Shown here piece by piece: positions 7,255 to 14,587 of a stretch of DNA of 64,000 nt. Every line of letters starts with the position of its first letter. The stretch's first letter is position 1. The DNA lies in assembly GCF_002216145.1 (NCBI RefSeq), contig NZ_CP022278.1, positions 372,001 through 436,000 on the forward strand, in the 5' to 3' direction. The stretch comes from Neisseria chenwenguii. GTDB lineage: Bacteria > Pseudomonadota > Gammaproteobacteria > Burkholderiales > Neisseriaceae. The notes beneath the pieces were generated by a model. That model was not told the origin of the DNA. It worked only from the letters and a program-made list of their open reading frames with translations, and ran no database searches. Both the position numbers and the translations under genes were made by a program.

Positions 7255-7333
7255 TTGTAAGCACTTGTAAGACCCAATAAATCCCTTAATAGTTCGGAAC
7301 TTTAATTTCTTTATCGAAACCAAAGTAAAAACA
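7255..7333 (-). promoter_or_regulatory. Upstream region shared by double-glycine peptide genes, copy B
   Basis: It matches copy A (6240-6325) over an ordered series of short blocks: GTAAGACC, then CTTTAATTTCTTTATCGAAAC, then GTAAAAA, at the same distance from the start codon of peptide 4. Conservation of non-coding DNA at a fixed distance suggests a common promoter or binding site; no regulator is identified. Confidence 0.5.
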
Positions 7334-7594
7334 GGAAAATCATGCCCAATTGATTTAACGGGAGAACATATATTTCACTTTGAATTTTCGGCTTATTTGA
7401 ACGAACAAAATGACGAAACGGTTTGTAAAATAAAGATAATAAATCCCGTCATATATTAAATTACCTAAAGAATAAAAGGGCGGCAAAACTACAATCAATT
7501 ACACATTTCAGACGGCATGGCGCTTGGGTGGACAAGTAGAAATTGTTGGGAAACGCTTTGTAGCGGCAGGGTTGGTACGTTTTTTCCGCAAAAC

Positions 7595-7623
7595 AAAGGC
7601 CGTCTGAACTTCAGACGGCCTTT
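7595..7623. terminator. Inverted DUS terminator behind the YqjK-like gene
   Basis: AAAGGCCGTCTGAA and TTCAGACGGCCTTT form a near-perfect palindrome with almost no loop, followed by T on either side. It closes the minus-strand 7629-8812 cluster. Confidence 0.7.
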
Positions 7624-7628
7624 ATGAT

Positions 7629-7916
7629 TCATTCTTTCACCGCGTTCCCTTGCCGCCAAAACCGCAAGGCAAACAGAGCCAAAAGTGCGCCGAAGCGGTA
7701 TTTGCGCCGTATCGGCAGCGCAGCTGTTTTGGAAAGCAGCCGGTAGTCGGCCAGTTCGCTGCCCAAATCCAGCAGGGTATAAAGCGTTTGGCGGCCGGCG
7801 TTTTGTTTTTGCGCGGCAAGGCGGCGGTGTTTGAGGTGGGCGGCGGCGATTTTGAGGCGGGTCAGCTTGATTTCCAAGGCCAAAAGTTCGCGCGCCTGTT
7901 GGCGCTGTTTATTCAT
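7629..7916 (-). CDS. YqjK-like small protein
   Basis: A 95-residue protein rich in Lys, Arg and Leu with an N-terminal coiled-coil-like helix (RQQARELLALEIKLTRLKIA) and a short hydrophobic stretch FGALLALFALRFW near the C-terminus. The size, composition and position behind YqjE- and YqjD-like genes match the yqjK slot of the yqjCDEK clusters. GGAGG precedes the ATG, which overlaps the end of the upstream gene by 8 bases. Function is unknown. Confidence 0.6.
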   Translation of the reverse strand: MNKQRQQARELLALEIKLTRLKIAAAHLKHRRLAAQKQNAGRQTLYTLLDLGSELADYRLLSKTAALPIRRKYRFGALLALFALRFWRQGNAVKE

Positions 7917-8313
7917 CGCGCCCTCCTTCTCTGTCTGCCGCGCCTTGTCCGCGCAGGCAGGCGATGTCGTCCTGAATTTCGCGCAGGGTGGCGGCGACGC
8001 GCCCGCTTTGGCGGCGCCAGTTTGTGACGACCATGCGCAATGTGACGGACACGGTCAGCAGGCAGGCGGCGGTAAGGCCGAAAAATACCCATACGGCAGC
8101 GGTGTCGCCCAATACGCGGTTCAGCCCGAACAGCAGGCTGATCAGGCCGACCAGTGACAACACTGCGGCGGCGGCCAGCCAGACGGCGGATTTGAATGCG
8201 CCTTCGGCTTGTTCGGCCAAATCGAGATGCAGCATCTGCGCGCGCAAAAGCAGCAGATCCGTGCCCTGATTGAGCAGAGTTTTGGCGTATTCGAGATTTT
8301 GTTTGATGGTCAT
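7909..8313 (-). CDS. YqjE-like inner membrane protein (holin-superfamily fold)
   Basis: A 134-residue membrane protein with an N-terminal amphipathic part (NLEYAKTLLNQGTDLLLLRA), two transmembrane helices (about residues 43-65, AVWLAAAAVLSLVGLISLLF, and 70-92, TAAVWVFFGLTAACLLTVSV) and a cytoplasmic basic tail. This is the phage-holin-family/YqjE layout. There are no lysis genes nearby, so a phage role is not supported. It lies between YqjD-like and YqjK-like genes, a cluster usually linked to envelope stress and stationary phase. Confidence 0.7.
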   Translation of the reverse strand: MTIKQNLEYAKTLLNQGTDLLLLRAQMLHLDLAEQAEGAFKSAVWLAAAAVLSLVGLISLLFGLNRVLGDTAAVWVFFGLTAACLLTVSVTLRMVVTNWRRQSGRVAATLREIQDDIACLRGQGAADREGGRDE

Positions 8314-8341
8314 TTTTGAACGGCGGGAAATGAAGAAACAG

Positions 8342-8368
8342 ATGCCGTCTGAACAGTTCAGACGGCAT
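8342..8368. terminator. Inverted DUS between YqjD- and YqjE-like genes
   Basis: ATGCCGTCTGAAC and GTTCAGACGGCAT form a perfect palindrome with no real loop. It may act as a weak internal terminator of the cluster. Confidence 0.55.
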
Positions 8369-8377
8369 GGTGCGTTT

Positions 8378-8812
8378 TTAGCGGCGGTTTAATAAAACAC
8401 CGACAACCAAACCGGCCAGCGCGGCAAAGCCGATGGCGTAATAGGGTTTGTCGTGAACGGCTTGGTCGGCCTGCTTGGCGTGGTGTTTGATGCGCTCGCC
8501 CGCTTCGGCTTCAAATTCGGCAAAGCGCCGTTTGCCCTGACGAAATTTTTCGCCGGCCTGTTCTTCAAATTCGTGATATTTGTCGCGCGCCTGCTCCGCA
8601 TGGTGTTTGAAACGCTCAGCGGCTTCGCTTTCAAAACGGTTCAGACGGCCTTTGGCGGCTTCGAGTTTTTCCTGCAATTTGGCTTTGGCTTCCTGAGCCT
8701 GCTCGCCGGCGGCATCGGCACTGTTGTTATACAGCGCTTCGACGTCGTCCATCACTTCGCGGATGTCTTTCAGCAAAGCATCTCGGCGGGCTTCGAAATC
8801 CTGTTTGTCCAT
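8378..8812 (-). CDS. YqjD/ElaB-family (DUF883) membrane-anchored protein
   Basis: A 144-residue protein: a long charged helical region with repeated (F/Y)-(E/R)-x-E-A-(G/A)-E-(R/K)-x-K-(H/Q) heptad-like units (about residues 50-115) and a C-terminal single transmembrane helix (YYAIGFAALAGLVVGVLLNRR), exactly the DUF883 plan in which the C-tail anchors ribosome-binding proteins to the inner membrane in E. coli. The start at MDKQDFEARRDALL is supported by AAGGAGACAAAA; the longer frame upstream contains a DUS and is not used. Confidence 0.8.
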   Translation of the reverse strand: MDKQDFEARRDALLKDIREVMDDVEALYNNSADAAGEQAQEAKAKLQEKLEAAKGRLNRFESEAAERFKHHAEQARDKYHEFEEQAGEKFRQGKRRFAEFEAEAGERIKHHAKQADQAVHDKPYYAIGFAALAGLVVGVLLNRR

Positions 8813-8962
8813 TTTTGTCTCCTTGATTGGTGTCGGTGGGCGGAATCCGTTTTTCAGACGGCCTTCCGTTTCGTTTGAATCCGTTTTCAGTATAGGAACA
8901 TTTCCGCTGCGTCTCAAGCGGCTTTGGCTAAAGATAACGGTTTGCCGTGTAAAGATAAATAG

Positions 8963-9003
8963 AAAAAGGCCGTCTGAACGCCCTAACGGTTTTCAGACGG
9001 CCT
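8963..9003. terminator. Inverted DUS terminator behind sucD
   Basis: AAAAAGGCCGTCTGAA and TTTCAGACGGCCT flank a 12-base loop. It lies where the minus-strand TCA operon ends. Confidence 0.7.
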
Positions 9004-9015
9004 CACAGCTTAAGG

Positions 9016-9906
9016 TTATGCCAAACCTTTGCTTTTCAATACTTCCAGCATAGTGGTGCCCAATTCGGCCGGACTGCGGGTGTAGGCCACGCCGGCTTTT
9101 TCAAAGGCGGCGAATTTTTCTTCCGCCGTACCTTTGCCGCCGGAAATAATGGCGCCTGCGTGTCCCATGCGTTTGCCTTTCGGGGCGGTCACGCCGGCGA
9201 TGTAGCCGACTACGGGTTTGGTCACTTCGGATTGGATGAACTCGGCTGCTTCTTCTTCCGCCGTACCGCCGATTTCGCCGATCAGGATGATGGCCTCGGT
9301 TTGCGGATCTTCTTGGAAAAGTTTCAGCGCGTCGATTTGGTTCATGCCCGGAATCGGGTCGCCGCCGATGCCGATACAGGTCGATTGACCCAAGCCCAGT
9401 TTGGTGGTTTGGGCTACGGCTTCGTAAGTCAGTGTACCGGAGCGGGAAATGATACCGATTTTGCCGGGCTGGTGGATATGGCCGGGCATAATGCCGATTT
9501 TGCACTCGCCCGGTGTAATCACGCCCGGGCAATTGGGGCCGACGAGGCAGGTGCCGTTTCCGTTGGTTTCGAGATAACGTTTGGCTTTAAGCATATCCAG
9601 CGTCGGAACGCCCTCGGTAATCACCACCACCAAGCCGACACCCGAATCCACGGCTTCTACGATGGAATCGAGGACAAACGGCGCAGGAACATAAATCACG
9701 GAGGCATCCGCGCCGGTTTCGCGCACGGCTTCTTTCATGGTGTTGAACACGGGCAGGCCGAGGTGGGTTTGGCCGCCTTTACCCGGGGTAACGCCGCCGA
9801 CGACTTTGGTGCCGTAAGCCAGCGCCTGCTCGGAATGGAACGTACCGTTTTTACCGGTAAAACCCTGTACCAATACTTTAGTGTCTTTGTTTACTAAAAC
9901 GCTCAT
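9016..9906 (-). CDS. sucD: Succinyl-CoA synthetase alpha subunit
   Basis: A 296-residue subunit of ADP-forming succinyl-CoA synthetase, which interconverts succinyl-CoA and succinate with substrate-level phosphorylation. A CoA-binding Rossmann domain opens the protein ([16 protein letters not shown]). The second domain contains [18 protein letters not shown] and the phospho-histidine loop [17 protein letters not shown] near residue 250. The length is normal. It is the last gene of the TCA cluster, 11 bases downstream of sucC with AAGGAGAAT before ATG. Confidence 0.97.
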   Translation of the reverse strand: MSVLVNKDTKVLVQGFTGKNGTFHSEQALAYGTKVVGGVTPGKGGQTHLGLPVFNTMKEAVRETGADASVIYVPAPFVLDSIVEAVDSGVGLVVVITEGVPTLDMLKAKRYLETNGNGTCLVGPNCPGVITPGECKIGIMPGHIHQPGKIGIISRSGTLTYEAVAQTTKLGLGQSTCIGIGGDPIPGMNQIDALKLFQEDPQTEAIILIGEIGGTAEEEAAEFIQSEVTKPVVGYIAGVTAPKGKRMGHAGAIISGGKGTAEEKFAAFEKAGVAYTRSPAELGTTMLEVLKSKGLA

Positions 9907-9917
9907 TCATATTCTCC

Positions 9918-11084
9918 TTAGACTTTAACAGCGGCAACGATTTTCTGGGCTGCGTCGGCCAAGCCGTCGGCAGAAGTCAGTTTGAGGCCAGATTCTTCCA
10001 GCAGTTTTGCGCCCAGTTCGGCGTTGTTGCCCTCAAGGCGCACCACAACGGGTACGGTAACGTTTACTTCTTTCACAGCGGCAATAATGGCTTCGGCAAT
10101 CATGTCGCAGCGAACGATGCCGCCGAAGATGTTGATCAACACGCCCTGCACGGATTTGTCTTCCAAAATCAGTTTGAAGGCCTCAACCACGCGCTCTTTG
10201 GTTGCGCCGCCGCCCACGTCGAGGAAGTTGGCCGGTTGGCCGCCGTAGAGTTTGATGATGTCCATCGTGGCCATCGCCAAGCCCGCGCCGTTTACCATAC
10301 AGCCGATGTTGCCTTCCAACGCAACATAGTTGAGGTCGAATTCGGATGCTTTCAGCTCACGCTCGTTTTCCTGCGATTTGTCGCGCAGTTCGGCGATTTC
10401 CGGAAGGCGGTACAGCGCATTGCTGTCAATGCCGATTTTGCCGTCCACACAGGCCAAATCGCCGTTTTCGCGAACCGCCAGCGGGTTGATTTCAAACAGC
10501 GCAAAATCGTTTTCGATAAATGCGCGGTAAGCACCGGCCATCAGTTTGACAAACTCGTTGATTTGCTTGTCTTTCAAACCCAAAGCAAACGCTGTTTCGC
10601 GCGCTTGGCAGGGTTGCAGGCCGACCAGCGGATCAACGGTTACTTTAATGATTTTTTCAGGCGTTTCTTCGGCGACTTTTTCAATTTCCACGCCGCCTTC
10701 GGTCGAAGCCATGAAAGTCACGCGGCGTGAAGAACGGTCGACCACGGCACCCAAATACAGCTCGGTTTGCACAGGATACATGTCTTCGCACACCAGCACG
10801 CTGTTGACCGGCTGGCCTTGCGCGTCGGTTTGGTAAGTAACCAGGTTTTTACCGATCAGGCTTTCCGCCACTTCTTTGGCTTCTTCACGACTTTTCACGA
10901 CTTTCACACCGCCCGCTTTACCGCGGCCGCCGGCGTGAACCTGGGCTTTGACAACAGCAAATTTGCCGCCCAATTTGTCGTAGGCGGCGGCAGCTTCCTC
11001 GCCGTTTACCGCCAAAATACCGCCCTGCACAGGCAGGCCGTAGCCCGCCAGCAGCGCTTTTGCCTGATATTCGTGTAGATTCAT
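9918..11084 (-). CDS. sucC: Succinyl-CoA synthetase beta subunit
   Basis: A 388-residue ATP-grasp subunit pairing with SucD. It starts [19 protein letters not shown] and shows [17 protein letters not shown] (nucleotide-binding loop), [20 protein letters not shown] (metal-binding ATP-grasp region) and the C-terminal [14 protein letters not shown] and [12 protein letters not shown] segments typical of the subunit interface. AGGAGAAGTTT precedes the ATG. It is co-transcribed with sucD. Confidence 0.97.
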   Translation of the reverse strand: MNLHEYQAKALLAGYGLPVQGGILAVNGEEAAAAYDKLGGKFAVVKAQVHAGGRGKAGGVKVVKSREEAKEVAESLIGKNLVTYQTDAQGQPVNSVLVCEDMYPVQTELYLGAVVDRSSRRVTFMASTEGGVEIEKVAEETPEKIIKVTVDPLVGLQPCQARETAFALGLKDKQINEFVKLMAGAYRAFIENDFALFEINPLAVRENGDLACVDGKIGIDSNALYRLPEIAELRDKSQENERELKASEFDLNYVALEGNIGCMVNGAGLAMATMDIIKLYGGQPANFLDVGGGATKERVVEAFKLILEDKSVQGVLINIFGGIVRCDMIAEAIIAAVKEVNVTVPVVVRLEGNNAELGAKLLEESGLKLTSADGLADAAQKIVAAVKV

Positions 11085-11144
11085 AAACTTCTCCTTGGAT
11101 TGGTGGGAATGTTTTTCCGTTTTCAGGCGGCCCTGACTGCTGCT

Positions 11145-11429
11145 TTATTTAAACGGCAACCACATCCGCGTCAGCAGATACATCAGCGCCCCGCCGCCGC
11201 CGAGCAGCAGAAAGATGATGCCTTTTTTGCGCGCATTCGGACAAAGCCAATAAACGGCCAGGCTGAAACTGAAAAACAAAACGGCAACGCGCCAAACCAA
11301 CTCTTTGTTTTGAAAGCGGTTTAACGTGTAGGTTTCCGACATCATCACATACATCTGCCACAGCGCCGCCGCGCACATGCTGAGTATTCCCGCGGGAATA
11401 AAGATGAGGCCGATAAGTTCTTTACTCAT
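11145..11429 (-). CDS. Small hypothetical membrane protein
   Basis: A 94-residue protein starting MSKELIGLIFIPAGILSM with three predicted membrane helices (about residues 5-25, 47-62, 70-85) and a short basic loop CPNARKKG. The ATG at 11429 is preferred over an in-frame TTG eight codons earlier, but neither has a clear ribosome binding site. It sits alone between lpdA and sucC in the TCA block, separated from both by DUS. No family recognised. Confidence 0.6.
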   Translation of the reverse strand: MSKELIGLIFIPAGILSMCAAALWQMYVMMSETYTLNRFQNKELVWRVAVLFFSFSLAVYWLCPNARKKGIIFLLLGGGGALMYLLTRMWLPFK

Positions 11430-11465
11430 ATAAAAAGGGCAAAATTTTTGCAAACATCGAAGAGA

Positions 11466-11513
11466 CCGTCTGAAACCGATGCTGTAAAACGCTCTGTTTT
11501 TTCAGACGGCCCA
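11466..11513. terminator. DUS pair between lpdA and the small membrane gene
   Basis: GACCGTCTGAAA and TTTTTTCAGACGG face each other around a loop of about 24 bases; the left copy is degenerate. It is a possible terminator behind lpdA. Confidence 0.45.
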
Positions 11514-11521
11514 AACGGCAT

Positions 11522-12955
11522 TTAACCGTGCAGCGCGCGTTTTTCGACCGCCAGCGCGGCTTCGTGCAACACTTCCGACAGGGTCGGATGCGCGTGGACG
11601 ATACGGGCGATGTCTTCACTGCTGGCAAAAAATTCCTGCGCGACAACGCCTTCGGCGACCAATTCGCTGACCATCGGGCCGACCATGTGCACACCCAAAA
11701 TGCGGTCGGTTTCGGCGCAGGCCAAAACTTTGACCGTGCCTTTGGCTTTGCCCAAACCGAGCGCGCGACCGTTGGCGCCGAAGCCGGAAATGCCTTTTTT
11801 GTAGGCCGTGCCTTCGGCTTTGAGTTGCTCTTCGGTTTTGCCTACCCAAGCGATTTCGGGGTCGGTGTAAATCACAAACGGGATGTTGTTGAAGTCGATG
11901 TGCGGTTTCTGGCCGGCGATGCGCTCGGCCACAGCCACTCCCTCGTCGCGGGCTTTGTGCGCCAGCATCGGGCCGCGCACCACGTCGCCGATGGCCCAAA
12001 CATTGGGCAGGTTGGTTTTGCAGTCGCCGTCAACTTTGATAAAGCCGCGTTCGTCTTTTTCCAAACCGACGGCTTCGGCGTTGAGGCCGTCTGTATTCGG
12101 AATACGGCCGATGGCGACGATGAGTTTGTCGAAGGTTTCGCTTTTCATTTCGCCTTTGTCGGTTTCAAATTTGACGGTTACGCCTTTGCCGTCTGAAACG
12201 ATATCGCCGATTTTCACGCCGAGCCGGATGTCCAAGCCCTGCTCTTTGGTGAAATATTTGAAGGCTTCTTTGGCGATTTGCTGGTCGGCGGCGGCGAGGA
12301 AGGTCGGCAGTGCTTCAAGAATGGTAACTTGCGAACCGACGCGGTTCCATACCGAACCCATTTCCAAACCGATTACGCCCGAACCGATGACGCCGAGTTT
12401 TTTCGGCACTTCGGTCAGATTCAGCGCACCTTCGTTGTCGAGCACATTCACATTGTCGATTGCAGTTTGCGGCAGCGGGCGCGAAACGGAACCGGTGGCG
12501 ACGATGACGTGTTTGGCTTCGACGACGGTTTTTCCGCCTTTGTTATCGACTTGGATTTGGTACAGATCGCCGTTTTTACCGACGAAACTGCCGCGCCCGA
12601 ACAGGCTTTCGACTTTGTTTTTCTGAAACAGGAATTTAATCCCGCCGGTGAGTTTGGTGACGATGCCGTCTTTGCGCTCAATCATTTTAGCGGCGTCGAA
12701 TTTGATTTCGCCGACGCTGATGCCGTGTTCGGCAAAATCGTGCTGCGCGGCGTGGAAATGTTCGCTCGACTGCAACAGTGCTTTAGACGGGATACAGCCG
12801 ACGTTGAGGCAGGTGCCGCCCAACGCGGGCGCGTCGCCTGCTTTGTTGACGCCTGCGTCGATACAGGCGGTTCTGAAGCCTAATTGCGCGGCGCGGATGG
12901 CGGCGATGTATCCGCCGGGGCCGGCGCCGATAACGACTACGTCGAATTGGGACAT
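11522..12955 (-). CDS. lpdA: Dihydrolipoyl dehydrogenase (E3) of the 2-oxoglutarate dehydrogenase complex
   Basis: A 477-residue FAD disulfide oxidoreductase that reoxidises lipoyl groups with NAD. Visible: FAD-binding [20 protein letters not shown] at the N-terminus, redox-active [13 protein letters not shown] (Cys pair near residue 50), NAD-binding [37 protein letters not shown], and the C-terminal catalytic [27 protein letters not shown] precedes the ATG. It is downstream of sucAB, as the shared E3 component. A distant paralogue lies at 59389-60798. Confidence 0.95.
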   Translation of the reverse strand: MSQFDVVVIGAGPGGYIAAIRAAQLGFRTACIDAGVNKAGDAPALGGTCLNVGCIPSKALLQSSEHFHAAQHDFAEHGISVGEIKFDAAKMIERKDGIVTKLTGGIKFLFQKNKVESLFGRGSFVGKNGDLYQIQVDNKGGKTVVEAKHVIVATGSVSRPLPQTAIDNVNVLDNEGALNLTEVPKKLGVIGSGVIGLEMGSVWNRVGSQVTILEALPTFLAAADQQIAKEAFKYFTKEQGLDIRLGVKIGDIVSDGKGVTVKFETDKGEMKSETFDKLIVAIGRIPNTDGLNAEAVGLEKDERGFIKVDGDCKTNLPNVWAIGDVVRGPMLAHKARDEGVAVAERIAGQKPHIDFNNIPFVIYTDPEIAWVGKTEEQLKAEGTAYKKGISGFGANGRALGLGKAKGTVKVLACAETDRILGVHMVGPMVSELVAEGVVAQEFFASSEDIARIVHAHPTLSEVLHEAALAVEKRALHG

Positions 12956-13040
12956 TATCTGTTTCTCCTGATTTAAGGTGTGGAAAGCCGTCTGAAAATC
13001 CGCCCGGTTTGGCGTTGGAAAAATTCAGACGGCCGTTTGG

Positions 13041-13298
13041 TTAACGGTGGCAGCGGTACGGACTGTATTCGCGCACTTCCATGCCGGTCAGATTGTTGTG
13101 GACGCGGATCGTGGCGTGCGGATAGTTTTTGCAGAGGCTGCTGCACAGCACCTTGATACCGGCCTTGTTGCTGTCGAATTCGATTTTCTTATTAAGCTGT
13201 TTTCCGTTGGCATTGTAGGCGGCAACGGAATATTCTTTTCCTTCAAGCGCACACGCGGCGAGTAAAAATGCGACGGCGCAGACGATATATTTTTTCAT
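13041..13298 (-). CDS. Small putative lipoprotein
   Basis: An 85-residue protein with a lipoprotein signal (MKKYIVCAVAFLLAACALEG; lipobox LAAC, Cys16) and a mature part with cysteines in VLCSSLCKNYPHATI and a terminal YRCHR. GGAAAGGAATCTGCC precedes the ATG, which excludes the longer in-frame start. It is inserted between sucB and lpdA, separated by DUS. No domain recognised. Confidence 0.7.
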   Translation of the reverse strand: MKKYIVCAVAFLLAACALEGKEYSVAAYNANGKQLNKKIEFDSNKAGIKVLCSSLCKNYPHATIRVHNNLTGMEVREYSPYRCHR

Positions 13299-13326
13299 GG
13301 CAGATTCCTTTCCTTCAGCGTCGTTT

Positions 13327-13369
13327 GTTTTTTCAGACGGCCTCAAGCGGCTTGAGGCCGTCTGAAAAC
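13327..13369. terminator. Long DUS hairpin behind sucB
   Basis: TTTTTCAGACGGCCTCAAG pairs with CTTGAGGCCGTCTGAAAA around a CGG loop: an 18-base stem extending beyond the DUS. It separates sucB from the small lipoprotein gene. Confidence 0.7.
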
Positions 13370-13373
13370 CGTA

Positions 13374-14519
13374 TTACAAATCCAACAGCAGACGTGCCGG
13401 GTCTTCCAGCAGGTCTTTGATGGTAACCAGCGTCAGCACGGCTTCACGGCCGTCGATGATGCGGTGGTCGTAAGACAGCGCCAGATACATCATCGGGCGG
13501 ACGACCACTTGGCCGTTTTCAACCACAGCGCGCTCTTTGGTCGCGTGCATACCCAAAATCGCAGATTGGGGCGGGTTGATAATCGGGGTGGACATCATTG
13601 AGCCGAATGTGCCGCCGTTGGTAATGCTGAAGGTACCGCCGGTCAGGTCTTCCAGCGCGATTTTGCCGTCTTTGGCTTTTACGGCGTAATCCACAATCGC
13701 TTTTTCGATGTCGGCAATGCTCATCCGGTCGGCGTCGCGCAGAATCGGCACAACCAAACCGCGCGGGCTGCCGATGGCGATGCCGATGTCGAAGTAGCCG
13801 TGGTAAACGATGTCGCTGCCGTCGACGGAAGCGTTAACCACCGGAAATTTTTTCAGCGCGGCCACGGCGGCTTTGACGAAAAACGACATAAAGCCCAGCT
13901 TCACACCGTGTTCTTTCTCGAATTTTTCTTTGTATTTGTTGCGCAGGTCCATCACGGGCTTCATGTTGACTTCGTTGAACGTCGTCAGAATCGCGTTTTC
14001 CTGTTGCGAAGCCAGCAGACGCTCGGCCACGCGGGCGCGCAGACGGCTCATCGGCACGCGCTGTTCGGGGCGGTCGCCGTTTAACACGGGATTCGGCGCA
14101 GCGGCGGCTGCGGCCGGTTTACCGGCGTTTTGCACGTCTTCTTTCAACACGCGTCCGCCGCGGCCGGAACCTTGCAGGTTGGCGGTATCGACGCCGTTTT
14201 CAGCCGCCAGTTTGGCAGCCGCAGGCATCACACCGGCTTGTGCGGATACGTTTGCAGCAGCAGGCGCAGCTTCGGCAGCGGCGGCGGTATCGATGCGCGC
14301 CAAAACTTGGTCGGCGGCAACGGTTTCGCCGTTTTGCGCAACGATTTCCACCAATACGCCGGCTTGCGGTGCGGGTACTTCCAAAACCACTTTGTCGGTT
14401 TCGATGTCGATCAGGATTTCGTCGCGGGCAACCGCTTCACCAACCTGTTTTTTCCATTCCAGCAGCGTACCTTCGGATACGCTCTCAGACAACATGGGTA
14501 CTTTTACTTCAACAATCAT
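13374..14519 (-). CDS. sucB: 2-Oxoglutarate dehydrogenase E2 (dihydrolipoyl succinyltransferase)
   Basis: A 381-residue E2 core of the 2-oxoglutarate dehydrogenase complex. The N-terminal lipoyl domain carries the lipoylated lysine in [14 protein letters not shown] (about residue 43), then comes an Ala/Pro linker, a peripheral subunit-binding segment ([20 protein letters not shown]) and the catalytic domain with [15 protein letters not shown] motif [13 protein letters not shown] and active-site [12 protein letters not shown]. The start has GGAGACTAAAA. It lies directly downstream of sucA with one DUS between. Confidence 0.95.
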   Translation of the reverse strand: MIVEVKVPMLSESVSEGTLLEWKKQVGEAVARDEILIDIETDKVVLEVPAPQAGVLVEIVAQNGETVAADQVLARIDTAAAAEAAPAAANVSAQAGVMPAAAKLAAENGVDTANLQGSGRGGRVLKEDVQNAGKPAAAAAAPNPVLNGDRPEQRVPMSRLRARVAERLLASQQENAILTTFNEVNMKPVMDLRNKYKEKFEKEHGVKLGFMSFFVKAAVAALKKFPVVNASVDGSDIVYHGYFDIGIAIGSPRGLVVPILRDADRMSIADIEKAIVDYAVKAKDGKIALEDLTGGTFSITNGGTFGSMMSTPIINPPQSAILGMHATKERAVVENGQVVVRPMMYLALSYDHRIIDGREAVLTLVTIKDLLEDPARLLLDL

Positions 14520-14587
14520 TTTTAGTCTCCAAACGGCCGCCGTTTTTCAGACGGCCTGTGATGTGTTCTTGAAAAAATTTCGGAAAA

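Larger units (their letters stand above)
7201..7628. other. Intergenic region upstream of the peptide cluster
   Basis: About 430 bases. The right-hand boundary holds an inverted DUS pair (7595-7623). The part 7255-7333 is the second copy of the upstream block shared with peptide 1. The AT-rich middle (7330-7500) shows no gene. A plus-strand frame at 7512-7610 translates to a protein-like tail (WRLGGQVEIVGKRFVAAG) ending in the DUS, but has no start and may be a gene remnant. Confidence 0.5.

Noticed and set aside
7512..7610. Plus-strand protein-like tail WRLGGQVEIVGKRFVAAG
   Set aside because: No start codon and no upstream continuation; at most a small gene remnant, too short to name.
7909..8313. 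Holin-like protein taken as a prophage remnant
   Set aside because: It is flanked by YqjD- and YqjK-like genes, the normal chromosomal setting; no lysin, capsid or integrase sequence is nearby.
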